Source: Theocolax elegans (taxonomy: Eukaryota; Arthropoda; Insecta; Hymenoptera; Cerocephalidae). From it: a stretch of DNA of 64,000 nt. The DNA lies in assembly GCA_026168455.1 (NCBI GenBank), contig CM047425.1, positions 26,653,058 to 26,717,057 on the forward strand. The letters run 5' to 3'. The notes under the pieces were generated by a model. The model searched no databases and was not told the DNA's origin. It saw nothing but the letters and a program-made list of their open reading frames with translations. Numbering within the stretch: position 1 is the stretch's first letter; each line of letters opens with the position of its first letter. Shown here in pieces: positions 34,380 through 46,817 of the stretch. Position numbers and translations under genes: made by a program.

Positions 34380-36642
34380 ATGGAGAATCATGGTCTTATC
34401 AGTAGCCACGAACATGCGACGATTTTACAAGGTTTTTTTTACCATAATTTAACCATGAAATTTTTTTACGCGGGAAATAAAACTGTTTTTAGCAAAAATG
34501 AAGTATCAAATATTCAACTAATACATCTTGATGTCCATTCAGTAAATCATATAGATAAAGATATGTTGAGTGTTACAAGCGCTTCTTGTAACTCTTTGAA
34601 AGTTCATAATGTAAGTAAAAATAAGAAGTTAAGTTTCAAATATATAAATATTATGTCTCAAATAATATGTTAATTTAATTTATTACAGACAATTACTTTA
34701 AGGTCAAACAATCCTGATAAAACGCAGCTGATCAAAGAACACTTATTTTATTAAGATATTTTGCATCCTTCAAATACGTGCTTTTTCGAGATTATATCGA
34801 AACGCACGAAGGCTACTATGATCACGTTATCTGAGAAAGAAAGCATGAAAAAGGGATAGTAGAAGACATATGTGATGGAATATTGTATAGTGTTGCGTAT
34901 AGAGAAGGTGATAGGAGAGAACCGAATAAAAAATTGATCGGACGCCGTGACTCGAACCGAGGATCCGCGAGTTTTCAGTCACGAGACCTAACCACTAGGC
35001 CACCTTCCGCGATTTCTTCATGTAGTTGCATTCGTCATGATCTTTCGCGTTTCGGTCATCCTACACCGTTCTCACACACGCGCCGATCCGCGCGTCGATG
35101 TTACGTACGTAACAATAGGAAATTTTTAAAACAATTGTCTGCATGTGATCGATATTCTTATGTAACTGTAATGTTCAATACGGACGGAGCTCCTGTTTTC
35201 AAATCATCAAATTTTTCAATATGGCCTGTATATTTAATTATTAATGAAATTCCAGTTCAAAGTAGATTCAACAGTGTTATCGTTATGAGTTTATGGTTTG
35301 GAAAAAGCAAACCCGAAATGAGTATTTTTTTAGAAATATTCGTAAATGATATGAATCAACTATCAGAGAATGGTATTAAATGTATTATAAAAGGGGAACA
35401 AAAATATATTAAATTGTATGCATTACTCTCATGTGTTGACACGGTAGCTCGTGCTCCAATGAATGGTAGCAGTCAAATGCATACTTCGGATGCGGCTGGT
35501 GCAAACACCCTGGTGTTCAAGATGGTGGTTGTATAAGACACCCGTATCTAACACTTCCTGCTGCAAACAGAACTACAGCTACAACGGTAACTTACGCAAG
35601 AGAGGCACTTGGAAAAAATATTCCGGTAGTTGGAATCAAAACCGCTTCACCATTATTAAATTTGAAATACTTCAACATCGTTGACGGCTTTACACCTGAT
35701 TATATGCATTGCATTTCAGTTGGTGTTGTAAGACAATTTACTGAATATATATTAAGTAGTATTCTGGCAGCAGATATAGATAAAATGTTATTAGTGAATA
35801 AAAATTTATTAGTGAATAACAAAGTACCACATCAAATTAGTCGATTAAGTAGGCCCTTGAAGGAAAGGAATTATTGGAAAGCACGGGAGTTCGAAAATTG
35901 GGCTTTATATTACAGTATTCCACTATTATCTGAAGTATTAAAAAACAAGCAACAGCTACAAACATTGGTCTCTGTTAGTGCCGTCGCTGTATATTTCATT
36001 GAAAATGAAAATTTCTTTTGCATAACTAAATCATTTAAATGCATTATTAGATAAATTCGTATCTACGGCAGAAGAACTCTATACATTAAATGATATGACT
36101 TATAATGTGCATCAATTGCAACACATAGCAAAGAGCATTTATGAATGGGGACCACTATGGTGTCACTCAACATTTGCATTTGAGTCTGTTAATCACAAAA
36201 TAATTTCTGCCATTCAGTGTGCTAAAGGAGTCATACAGCAAGTAGTCTGATATATACAGCTAGAGCGTACAATACAGATTTTAGAAAATATAGTAATAAT
36301 TCACCAATATCAAAAAAAGTGTACAAACTCACAAACATAGCTTATTTTGGACCAGGAAAAAGTATTGAAAATTCATATATAGAAAAATTCAATTTATCGA
36401 CAAGTACCACAGCATATTTAAAGATAATTATTAACTCTTGTTTATTTACAACAGCTTCAAAAAATAATAAACGATCTTGTAATTATTATGCGCAACTCAA
36501 TAATGGACAATTTATAAAAATAAATTTATTTTTGGTAGATACTGAAAATTCATCTGAAATGACTATCTCTCAAAAGATTTTGGTTGTGCCAAATCAATAT
36601 GCGGAATCAGTAAAAAATGTAATGCATATTTCGAATCAATAG
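34380..36642 (+). pseudogene. Second CACTA-like transposase fossil, plus strand
   Basis: A first open part (34380-34609) has a GTAAGT donor and a TTATTACAG acceptor at 34689, with 64 coding bases beyond. After a gap the transposase proper includes ICDGILY (interrupted by the 224-bp insertion 34891-35114), MFNTDGAPVFKSSNFSIWP (first catalytic Asp) and, after a frameshift near 35470, YFGCGWCKHPG (zinc-like). Then GFTPDYMHCISVGVVRQF (second Asp) follows and the frame stays open to 36054. After another shift come MTYNVHQLQHIAKSIYEWG and CHSTFAFESVNHK (candidate catalytic Glu), a stop near 36250, and a C-terminal block to 36642. It differs clearly from the 18-20 kb copy, so two subfamilies are present. 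Confidence 0.7.
34891..35114 (-). mobile_element. 224-bp TGTT..AACA element with tRNA-like pol III boxes, copy 1
   Basis: Bounded by TGTTGCG and CGTAACA with a 4-bp direct repeat ATAG on both sides (34887-34890 and 35115-35118). On the minus strand the interior (about 34939-35009) is tRNA-like, with perfect A box TGGCCTAGTGG and B box GGTTCGAGTCA (one mismatch). Exactly the same length as the copy at 52510-52733. It interrupts the transposase frame; skipping the insert and one repeat rejoins the codons in register. Confidence 0.8.
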
Positions 36643-36649
36643 ATATGTG

Positions 36650-37610
36650 TACGAACCCATGACATCACTCTAATTTGCGTTTACGTTCAAACATTTACAA
36701 AAAAATATATTATATCTGTACCAAACACTTATCAATATTAAAATGATTAACTTGATAATTATAAAAAGTGTAATTACTACCTGTATAAAATGTGCCTTAC
36801 ATTTGTAGAAATATTGTACATATTAAAAGTTGAGTAATTTGATTATAATTCTTCCCTGGTAGAATTTTAAATATCAAAAATGGGCTTAAAGCTAAGAAAT
36901 GGCCAGTGAAACTGTCAGGTTCTATCTCAAAATGAAACGCTTTTTCACACCTTTCTTGACCATTTCTTAGATGGACATAACCTTCATTAAATATGAAACA
37001 ACTTTTTGGGTAATCCTGTAAAGAAAACTTAAAGCGTGCTGTGAAATTTGATCGGTTTTACCATTTGTAATAGATACAGACGCTTATTTACGCTATATAA
37101 ATAGTACTTTTAAAGATATTTTAACGTTTATCATTTTTCTCTCAAATTGAGCCAAATAATTTTTAGGAGCTTGTTCATAGCTATTATTCCTAGCTAAAAT
37201 GACCCATTTTTCTTAGTCTACTTAAAATTTCAAAAGCATTTTTAATGTTCAGAAAAGGTTTGTAAATTGGAATGAAAACCATGAAATGGGCAGGAAAGGT
37301 TCGAAAAAGCGTTTCATCGCTGTACACGACCTGGCCAATCGTCCTAGTTAGTTTATAGATTGACATGAGAACGCTACTCAGTAAATATCTACAAAATTTT
37401 TGTTGATTCCACTAGGGTTCTGATTATTTTATTGTCCTTTAAGCTTTACCAGTTCTTTGAAGATCAAATAAAATGATTATTATAAAAAGCAAAATTAATA
37501 ACATAATTAGTAATTTGCTCAAGCTATAATAAAGTACTTGTTCGTATTAATTATGTTAGAATTAATTATTTATGAAAATTATTATTATCTAATTAACAAC
37601 TTTCTAATAT
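36650..37610. other. Unassigned AT-rich sequence with weak inverted similarity
   Basis: GAAACGCTTTTTC near 36938 and GAAAAAGCGTTTC near 37301 are complementary, and the words around them (CATTTCTTAG, AAATGGGCAGGAAAGG) look like the two arms of an old foldback. No gene seen. Confidence 0.35.
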
Positions 37611-37693
37611 ATTTGATATAACCTATGATTTATTATACGATTTTGTATTTGATCTATCATATGATTTGTGATATGATTTTTCACTTGATTTCT
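37610..37693. repeat. CATATGATTT word array, left side
   Basis: Words ATGATTTATTATACGATTTT, TCATATGATTTGTGATATG and TCACTTGATTT. The matching array on the other side of the foldback is at 39448-39660, so the foldback sits within, or brings along, this array. Confidence 0.55.
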
Positions 37694-39447
37694 CCCTGTT
37701 AAAAAAATTCACGCTGATTCAGTACTGATTTCATATTGAAATCAATATGAAATCATCATTGCATCAATATAACATCATCATCGAATCAGAGTAAAATCAG
37801 TACTGAATCAGCAGTAACTTTTTCCCAAAACGCAGAATGGAATTGGTACAGAATCAGTGCAAAATCAGGATTGAATCAGTACAAAATCGGTATTGAATGT
37901 TTACTGAATCTGCGATGAATCAGAGTTACACGCAGAGTAATAAAACAATAAAAGTTCATTTATATGTGATTAATAAAAGTGATTAATCACATACCGTAAC
38001 ACGTGTTTAATCACATGATTTTTTACATGTTAAATAACGTGATTATTTCGTTGTAAATTTCCAAGAGAAAAGTATGTAGTATAATTCTCTAAAAAGAATT
38101 AGGTAAAAACAAATAAAATCGTCAAAAAAAACATAAAATAGATAAAAAAAAGTATTACACATTTTTCTGTTTATGTTAGTTATTCACCCATCCACTTATT
38201 AACCGCGGTCAATGCTGCTTAACTTTCAGGGTCAATCATTTCTCAGTCTACTCTCAATGCTACATTCACAAACAGTTACAAAGATAATAAAAACATATTT
38301 GTAGACATCTCAAAAAGCCCAATTAGAATTTATTTTAATGGTATTAATTTTAATGGAATAAACATATTTTTAAAAATGTGGACAATTTCATACAAATTAA
38401 AATTTTAATGCACACATCGGTACCATATTAGAAAAACAATATATATTTAGTAAAATATTGAAGCAAATTCATATTAATTGTAACTAGGTTTTTTGAAACG
38501 TCTAACAAATATGTTTTCATTATAATAACATATGTTATTACTTCCATGCATACTGATTTTAGTATTTTTATTGTTTGATTTACTATCTTCTAGCTGCTAC
38601 ATTCACAAACAGTTACGAAAATAATGAAAACATATTTGTAGACGTTTCAAAAAACCTAGTTACAATTAATATGAATTTGCTTCAATATTTTACTAAATAT
38701 ATATTGTTTTTCTAATATGGTACCGATGTGTGCATTAAAATTTTAACTTGTATGAAATTGTCCACATTTTTAAAAATATGTTTATTCCATTAAAATTAAT
38801 ACCATTAAAATAAATTCTAATTGGGCTTTTTGAGATGTCTACAAATATGTTTTTATTATCTTTGTAACTGTTTGTGAATGTAGCATTGAGAATATACTGA
38901 GAAATGATTGATCCTGAAAGTTAAGCAGCATTGACCGCGGTTAATAAGTGGATGGGTGAATAACTAACATAAACAGAAAAATGTGTAATACTTTTTTTTA
39001 TCTATTTTATGTTTTTTTGACGATTTTATTTGTTTTTACCTAATTTTTTTAGAGAATTATACTACATACTTTTCTCTTGGAAATTTACAACGAAATAATC
39101 ACGTTATTTAACATGTAAAAAATCATGTGATTAAACACGTGTTACGGTATGTGATTAATCACTTTTATTAATCACATATAAATGAACTCTTATTGTTTTA
39201 TTACTCTGCGTGTAACTCTGATTCATCGCAGATTCAGTAAACATTCAATACCGATTTTGTACTGATTCAATCCTGATTTTGCACTGATTCTGTACCAATT
39301 CAATTCTGCGTTTTGGGAAAAAGTTACTGCAGATTCAGTACTGATTTTACTCTGATTCGGTGATGATGTTATATTGATGCAATGATGATTTCATATTGAT
39401 TTCAATATGAAATCAGTACTGAATCAGCGTGAATTTTTTTAACAGGG
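37694..39447. mobile_element. Foldback element, 1.75 kb palindrome with TGATTCAGTACTGATT words
   Basis: CCCTGTTAAAAAAATTCACG at 37694 is mirrored at 39447. The arms of about 850 bp are nearly identical, with the centre near 38570. Within each arm, the outer 230 bases are an array of degenerate words (GATTCAGTACTGATT, AATCAGTACAAAATC, GATGATGTTATATTGATG). An inner part has CATCCACTTATTAACCGCGG. No coding capacity; no clear target duplication. Confidence 0.85.
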
Positions 39448-39680
39448 CTCATATGACATATTACGTAACATATAATGTGACAAATTATAAGCCGATTTTC
39501 TCGAAAACATCTTATGACACGTCACATGATTTTTCACATTATATATCGTATAATTATTCACATGATAAATCATATGAATTAACATATGATGTCTCACGTG
39601 ATGTATCATGTTAAAAATCTTATAATAAATTATACGATATATTATACGATTTTTTGCGTAGGGTGTACATCCAAAAAAAT
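39448..39680. repeat. CATATGATTT word array, right side
   Basis: Words such as CACATGATTTTTCACATTATA, CATGATAAATCATATGAATT and CACGTGATGTATCATG. Inverse counterpart of 37610-37693. Confidence 0.6.
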
Positions 39681-39699
39681 TGATTATCAAAAGACAATA

Positions 39700-40191
39700 C
39701 ATGGAAATTAGTGATTTTATGAGGTTTATGAGGCATCATTTTTACCAGTGGTCTTGGCCAATAATCCAACCACTGACATTCAAAAGCTCTTGAAAAATGT
39801 AATCTTTTGAGCGGTGCTAGATCAAAATCAATTGTGGCGTGGTTGCCTTTTCTTGATAATCAATTTTTTTTTATTTCCGGGTGTCCGATCTCTTCGAGAT
39901 TTTATAATTAAGAATTGTAATCTGGGTAGATAAGTCCTAAAAATTATTTTGAACAAAAGTTGTATGTAATGTTTTTTCAAAAAAATATCAATAGATTTTA
40001 AGATAAATGGCTTTGAAAATAGCAATTTTATTTAAAAATTTAAAAATTTCGATTTTTCATGGTGTAATCTAAGTCAAATAATTTTTAACACCTAAAATTT
40101 TTTTTCTATTTTCTGGAAGATATTTCCAGCCTGTGCTCAAAATTTAGTGCGATTTAAAATTTTCATCATACCACTTGACGTGAAAAAGAGC
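39700..40191. mobile_element. Single arm of foldback subfamily A
   Basis: Matches the right half of A1, from ATTAGTGATTTTATGAGG through GCTAGATCAAAATCAATTGT to the terminus CCACTTGACGTGAAA. The left arm is missing. A (TA)n tract follows at 40192-40222. Confidence 0.75.
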
Positions 40192-40289
40192 ATATATAAT
40201 ATATATATATATATATATATAATAAAAGCATTTCTAATGAAAAATCTAGAAAAATATTACAAAAATATTAATTTATGTTTATATTGAAA

Positions 40290-40500
40290 AAGGCATCCCC
40301 TAGGAACTACAAATTAATGAAAATGGGCATATAATGCAAAAAAGTGCTAAAATGTCAACTTTGACTCTCTGTAACGTAAAATAACGCCCCGAGAAAATCT
40401 GAAAAAATTCAGAGGAACTACACTGGACACCTCTAAAACATATTCCCACAGTGATATCAATATTATTTTTTTTCATCTTCGATTTCACAGAGAACCACCC
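40290..40500. mobile_element. Partial arm of foldback subfamily F
   Basis: Matches the outer 210 bp of element F (58256-59903): AATGGGCATATAATGCAAAA, AGTGCTAAAATGTCAACTTT and the terminus AGAGAACCACCC followed by (TA)n. It ends directly upstream of the promoter-like stretch at 40510. Confidence 0.8.
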
Positions 40501-40509
40501 ACACATATA

Positions 40510-40981
40510 TATATATATATAAGAAATATAAGCGAGTGCTTGCAGTACAATGGTAGTAATGCGTGGAGTCTCTTATACTGTCGGCGCTGGTCCATTGACA
40601 GCGCGATGGTGGGGTGATATTCGCAGCAGCAGTTCAGTGTCGTGTAAGCCAGCAGGACTGCTAGTTTACTATTCCAACCAATACAAGCCGCGCGCAACAA
40701 TTTCTCAGTGTGAGCATCGATAGTCATCCGAACGCTTTTACCCTATCTACCTTCCTGCCCCTCGTCTCTCTAGCTTTCCCTTTTCTCTCATTCTTTTCAT
40801 CTTGATATCGCGAATCAATTGGTTCCACGTGCTATGGGTGTATTATTGCACATTTAGTCCACTTTTCGATAATATACTTAAAGTGAAAAATTCACTTAGT
40901 TGGTATGAGGGATATTTGAATATTTAGAGAGCCGAAACGTACACAGTGGTCCTCTCAACTGGTTAATTGATATCCCTTAAG
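40510..40981 (+). promoter_or_regulatory. Candidate host promoter and 5' untranslated exon
   Basis: The base composition changes to more mixed sequence. TATATAAG at 40517 could serve as a TATA box, though it belongs to the (TA)n edge of a foldback. TCAGT initiator-like words follow (40634, 40706). The stretch ends in a strong donor, TTAAG/GTAAGTTAA (40981/40982). The next exon with a start codon is at 42547. No open frame, so a 5' untranslated exon is the reading. Moderate to low certainty. Confidence 0.35.
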
Positions 40982-41827
40982 GTAAGTTAACTTTCTATTA
41001 TGCTCCCCGTCTTTCAAACTTGACTTTTAAAGGGTATTGTAAAGTACTATGAAACATTATGCGAAAAGTTGTACAAAATTATTTCAAACTTGGACACTCG
41101 GATAAGACTTGCGCATCTAACGAGCATTTGGAAATAAACTACATGAATTAAACAATATTAATATGGCAAATGTCTAAATATGTATCTTCAATATTTCAAA
41201 AATTTTTTATTTTCAGGAAATTAATTTATTATTAATGCTAACTTTTAATAAAAAATTAATTTTGAACGCTTAATTTATAATTTAAATTTTTTCAAAAAAA
41301 GTAGTACCATTATTTTTAAAACTACGTTCAACATATTGTTACTTAAAGTATCTTGAATGACTCTCTGTATGATTTAATTACACAATATAATTTTGTAACG
41401 TGTAAGTACTATTTTTCAGCATTTACTATTCTAGTTTTTAAACTTTTATTTACGTACAAAATTAAATGAATATTTTTTCTAATGCTTCCAAATAATCGAT
41501 TAACATTTTTTAAATTAAATTCTTCGATAATTCAATAAGTGAAAAATATTTTTACATAATTTAATTTAGCTCTTTATTTCAGAAATAATAATAATTATTA
41601 ATAATATATATCAAACATTTTAAATAATGCCATTGTTTATAAATGATAATTGTGTATAAGACTTAGTGTCATTTTTTTATCAAGTTAATTTATCATTCAA
41701 CAGCACATATGGAAGTAGCAATTTTTTTGCATGTATGGAAATGCTAATCTTGCTACTCTCAGTTTCTTCAAACTGAGGGAGAAAGGGGGAGAAAGAGTGA
41801 GGTAAAGACATAGATAGGGACATAAAG

Positions 41828-42014
<187 letters not shown>

Positions 42015-42422
42015 ACTGATATAGACATCATTGGTATTCGCTGTGTGCAGAATTCTGTGAATATAGATAAATGAAGTCTGAGTGATTAAGGCGTTGCTTA
42101 CTGTAATTTCGTATCATGTAAAATAATAATATGCATAATGAATTGTATTGAAAACTAATAAACTAGAATATAACTATTGTAACAATTCTTCTATTTTTAA
42201 TAAAACATATATGTTTTATGTACAATGATTTAAATACCGCTGTTAAATTTCAAGAGACCAAAGATAACTTTAGCTATTTCTATTCGTACAAAAATTTAAA
42301 AATAACTAATTGAATCATACAGATGGGAATAAAAAATTTATTTTACAAAAATAAAGTTTTTTTTTCACGAATTATATATCTATGTATAATATATACCCAC
42401 TATAGGTATATGCATACACACA

Positions 42423-42424
<2 letters not shown>

Positions 42425-42477
<53 letters not shown>
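42425..42477. repeat. (TA)n microsatellite
   Basis: About 50 bases of TA followed by a short TG run. A second TA run lies at about 42660-42690. Confidence 0.95.
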
Positions 42478-42489
<12 letters not shown>

Positions 42490-42546
42490 ATGCGCATATT
42501 AATATACATTACATATAATATATTACACTTACAGATACATTTACAG

Positions 42547-42654
42547 ATTTTAAAATGAAGATGATACATCCAGTAATACAAACACTACTGTTTTTTTATT
42601 TTCTGAATGTCATTGGTGAATGTTATGCTGTTAGACAGTCGTATGGTGATAGAG
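42547..42654 (+). CDS. Exon with start codon and signal peptide, candidate secreted protein
   Basis: Acceptor TTTACAG ends at 42546 and the donor AGAG/GTAATA is at 42654/42655. Coding begins at ATG 42555 and encodes 33 residues plus one base. It reads a short basic/polar start (MKMIHPVIQ), a hydrophobic core (TLLFFYFLNVIG) and a likely cleavage region (ECYA), then VRQSYGDR. This is a classical signal peptide, so a secreted protein or peptide precursor is likely. The next exon is not found with confidence in the TE-rich sequence downstream. Too short for family assignment. Confidence 0.5.
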
Positions 42655-42657
42655 GTA

Positions 42658-42690
<33 letters not shown>

Positions 42691-42699
42691 AATATACAT

Positions 42700-44500
42700 G
42701 AATAAATAACTAGTTTACTTATTTATTTCTTGTTACTTAATAGTTTATTGCAGTTAATGCAGTAATTATAAATATATTAAAAATAGTCAATTTACATATT
42801 TTTTAATACTATTATTAGCTATATACATAGCTTATTACAAAATTTGATGAAGTATAATGCATCAGAAATAAATAATTTAATAAAGTAACACATTATTTTC
42901 TTTTGCCAATACGTATTTAACTCTTTCAGTTACACAATAGAGGTAAATTGATCCAAAAGTGTAAATATAGCTATATTGAACTGCCATACTGGTTTGCGCA
43001 AATCTAAACAATCACATCCACAGTAAAAAATCTCATGTGACTTTTGGATTAAAGCCGACACTATTCCCAAATAATAAAAAATCAACTTGTTAGTATGGTG
43101 AGTCACTTTTTAAGTGATAACACCTCCCAGATAAGCTCAAAAATCAAAGTTTTAAAGCATTTCAGAAATATTTTCGATTTTTTAATATTTCTCACGTAAG
43201 AAATTTTTAATAATCGAAAATATTACTAAAAATCAAAAATATGTCTAAATCGCTTCAAAACTTTGGTTTTTGAGCTTACCTGCGGGGTATTATCACTGAA
43301 ACAGTGGCTAATCAATCATACTGAAAAATTGAAAATACAGAAAGCAAAAAATTAAAATGCCCATATATGGCGGCTGTGACTAAAAAACTTCAATAGAGGA
43401 ATTTTTTCCTTCAAAATTTTTATAAAAAATAAATTTACAAATCAATATGTATTGAAAACATATTTTCCTGCAATTATTTTTCTTAAATTGATTTGGTATA
43501 TTTAATTTTAAATATTATGTGAATTGATTTATTAATTATATTTTTATTATATACAATATTTATTTACACAAATTACCAATTACTGACGCTATAAAAATCT
43601 ACATGACGCGATAATAAATTATTTCATAACCATCAGACAGCTGGCATTTAACAAAATGTTAAAAACATGTAGTAAATAATTTTATCAAAAATTTGCATTT
43701 AATTTTTATTCATACGAATACTCCTCTTTAAAGGTTTTATAAGTATTTTGCTATATAGTATATGCAATATATATATATATATAGAAAGTAAGAATACAAA
43801 CACCTGCGTTAACTATTAGAAACATCTCTCATTTCCGTTCACTTATTATAAGTTCTACTTATAATGTTACTCAAGTTATTTTGTATTGAGTTACACAAAA
43901 TATAGTAATACACTTAACACTGGTTTTGAGGCTATATATCAATCTTGCATCAACAGTATCCATCATAATACATTTTCTCGCTTATTATTTGCACTATAAT
44001 ATTATCTAAATCAAAATTGTTTCTGATATGAAGTTGTTATAGCAGATACAGAAATTAAATTTATTGGGTTAAGTATACTAAAAGTTGAGATTAATATTAA
44101 GCATAACAATTAGTTAAATATTTTTGCAACACTTTGGAAAATGCATTATACGATTTTAATTAATGAATTCAATTAATATTAAATAAACGCATTGGGCAAG
44201 TCAACTGAAACAGTATAAGAGTTACTTAAATGCGCAGGTCATGGATATTTATTATTAATTTAAAATATAATTTACGATTGTTTTAACATCTTTAGTTGCT
44301 AAATTTTATTAATAATTTCAGTTAAAAAACAGATACATATAATAGCAAAAAAACAATAAAGTAATTACCTTATCATACTTATGAACTACTTTCGTTACAT
44401 ACGGAACAATCGTTATTTACTCCCAAATTATAGCATCTACAAGTGAAAAATAATAGAATATATTTTTTATTGAAATGATAACTTCCTATGGCACGTTGGA
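42700..44500. other. AT-rich, presumably intronic
   Basis: About 43080-43330 contains an imperfect foldback (CACCTCCCAGATAAGCTCAA near 43122 against GAGCTTACCTGCGGGGTATT near 43273). A (TA)n run is at about 43768. No exon can be supported. Confidence 0.35.
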
Positions 44501-44579
44501 GTAACTTTTTCCAGACGTAACCGTAACGGCGCCAGAAAGTCTAGACTTTTAGTCTGACTATCCCCACCACACTATACTC

Positions 44580-44707
44580 TTTCTCTCTCTTTTTCTCTTA
44601 CTCGAACAGCTTATGCCTATACACCGGCGTATTTCTCTGGCCCAGCGCGCTATATTCTTTGTCTCTCTCTCTCACTCTCACAAGGTTTATACCTATTTTT
44701 CGGCGCA

Positions 44708-44738
<31 letters not shown>

Positions 44739-44745
44739 TACGGCA
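44580..44745. repeat. (TC)n microsatellite blocks
   Basis: Three CT/TC blocks (44580, 44660, 44710) separated by GGCGTATTTCTCTGG / GGCGCAC-type spacers, which suggests a diverged tandem unit of about 60 bases. The minus-strand Glu/Arg frame over it is an artefact. Confidence 0.75.
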
Positions 44746-44789
44746 TATACATATGTACTCCAATGTTTTAGGCCAGGCAATTAAATTAG

Positions 44790-45644
44790 CTTAAAAAAGG
44801 GTCGTTTCATGAAAAAATTATATTGTCAACAAAAAAATACGTTCATATAGTATGAAAAAACACGTGTCAACCCAATTATTTTCCAAACGAACATGTGTGT
44901 ACGCTTCCTATTAAAAAAAATTCAAAAAGCTACAAAATACCGGTTTTTTGCTTATATTTAAAAAAGTATTGATAATAAAGGAAAAAGTTTCAGATATTTT
45001 TTGTAGATCTTAAAAATATCTATCGAGTGAAGTCAAATTTGTCAGAATCGACTAATTAGTTAATTAAGGAATTGAGTTTAAAGTTAGAAGCAGTTAGCGG
45101 GGTGGGGAGCGATATCTTTATCGAATACTTCTACATTTTTACACATTAATTACAATTTCTTAATCTTATTGATTAATAATTAAACAGAAAAATAGTTTTA
45201 TAATAAGGACTAAGTATTTTGAATAACAATTTTAATGTAAAAATTACCACCTTTCTTACTTTTAGCATAAAATAATAAGGGATATATTAACCTAATGAAC
45301 TATTTAACAACAGCAGTTATAAGTAGTATTTTAAAAATGATTAGTAAATATATTCACGAATAAAAAAACTTAAATAATAGAACACTCTTTTCCTGTAATA
45401 TATTCCTAATAGCTGTCTAATACATATTTTAATTCTTTCATGCTTGATCAAGACTAAATATAAATACAAAATAAAATAATTGTATATAAAAATTGATTAA
45501 AGTTATCACTTCTGCCGTGCGTCCCACGGGACACACCTCTTTTTTACATATGAACAGGTACATGTATAATTGATTCTTTTTTTTATAAAAGAGTATTCAT
45601 TGGTAACAGGTTTCATAAGATAATTATGTGAATTCTTATTAAAG
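44790..45644. other. Unassigned AT-rich sequence
   Basis: No gene, RNA or element end recognised up to the TTAA at 45645. Confidence 0.35.
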
Positions 45645-45648
45645 TTAA

Positions 45649-46330
45649 GGGTAGAGCATGGTCGTAAATGAAGAAAAAATCATTTTTGTATATTAAAAGC
45701 GAGTTCTATATATATATGTGCGTAATTTTTAAGATGAAGATGTAATTTTAATTAAATTTTATTAAATAATTTTTAACATAAGGTATTGGAATGAGATACT
45801 TATTTTAACTTTAAAGTTAAATATCATAAAAACTATTTTTTACACCTAAAAATCTCCTTGCTGGACAATTTTTATCTAGCCTCCTGAAATTTTGCACACA
45901 TTCTGAGAAATGTATTAGTTATAAAATTACACAGCCTTTTTTCTTTAAAATTAAAATGACATTTTTATGGCTGTTTTTGTTGCAATATAGTAACATTTTT
46001 CATTAAAAAATAGCAATAAATATGTCACATTTTATTTTAAACAAAAATGGCTGTGTAACTTCATAACTAATACATATCTCAGGATGTGTGCACATCAGGA
46101 GACTGCGATAAGAATTGTCCAGCAAGGAATTTTTAAAGGTATAAAAAATAGTTTTTATGATATTTAACTTTAAAGTTTAAAATAAGTATATAAATTATTC
46201 AATAAAATTTTATAAAAATTAAATTTTCATCTTAAATATTGTTTACGCACATTTTACATAATATATAGAACATGTTTCTAAAATAATAAAAGAAATTGAT
46301 TTTTTCATTATTTTCGACCATACTCTACCC
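45649..46330. mobile_element. Foldback with TTAA-like target
   Basis: GGGTAGAGCATGGTCG at 45649 is mirrored by CGACCATACTCTACCC ending at 46330. The outside bases are TTAA on the left and TTAG on the right, compatible with a TTAA duplication with one change. Arms of about 330 bp, centre near 45990. No coding capacity. Confidence 0.75.
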
Positions 46331-46334
46331 TTAG

Positions 46335-46817
46335 AAGACCAAATCTTGTTTAGATTAAGTATCTATAATTTATATTCAACTTATTTATATGATGCGATAA
46401 TCTTATCTTTTGTATCTATAGTGTATATGTGTTTTATCAAAAATACTATTTGGCAAGAATGATACACACACGCGCACACGCACATACACACACATACACA
46501 CATTGTCTTTCTAATTTATTGATGTTACTGATGGGGTTCTAAGACGACAATTTAAGGGTAACCAGGAAGTACAGCCGAGCAATGACATATCACTTCCGCT
46601 TAGTACAAGTACCCAGTAGCCAATACGAAAATGTCCACTATATAAATATATCTTTCCTGGTGGAAATTCGAAAATATTTTAGAGTCACTAAAGTAGTTTA
46701 TAGGTATAAATTATAGAATCATAATATTTTGTAGAAAATAATGTTTAAATGCCTATTTTATTGATATGAAAAATTATACTGAATTAAATAGCTAAAAAAT
46801 AGACATAAAATCTATAT
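46335..46817. other. AT-rich spacer with short (CA)n
   Basis: (CACA/CACG) runs at about 46463-46501. Otherwise nothing recognised. Confidence 0.4.

Noticed and set aside
34883..35100. The start of the 217-codon frame as a gene
   Set aside because: It is the 224-bp insertion read through by chance in frame with a transposase fragment; the tRNA-like boxes and target duplication explain it better.
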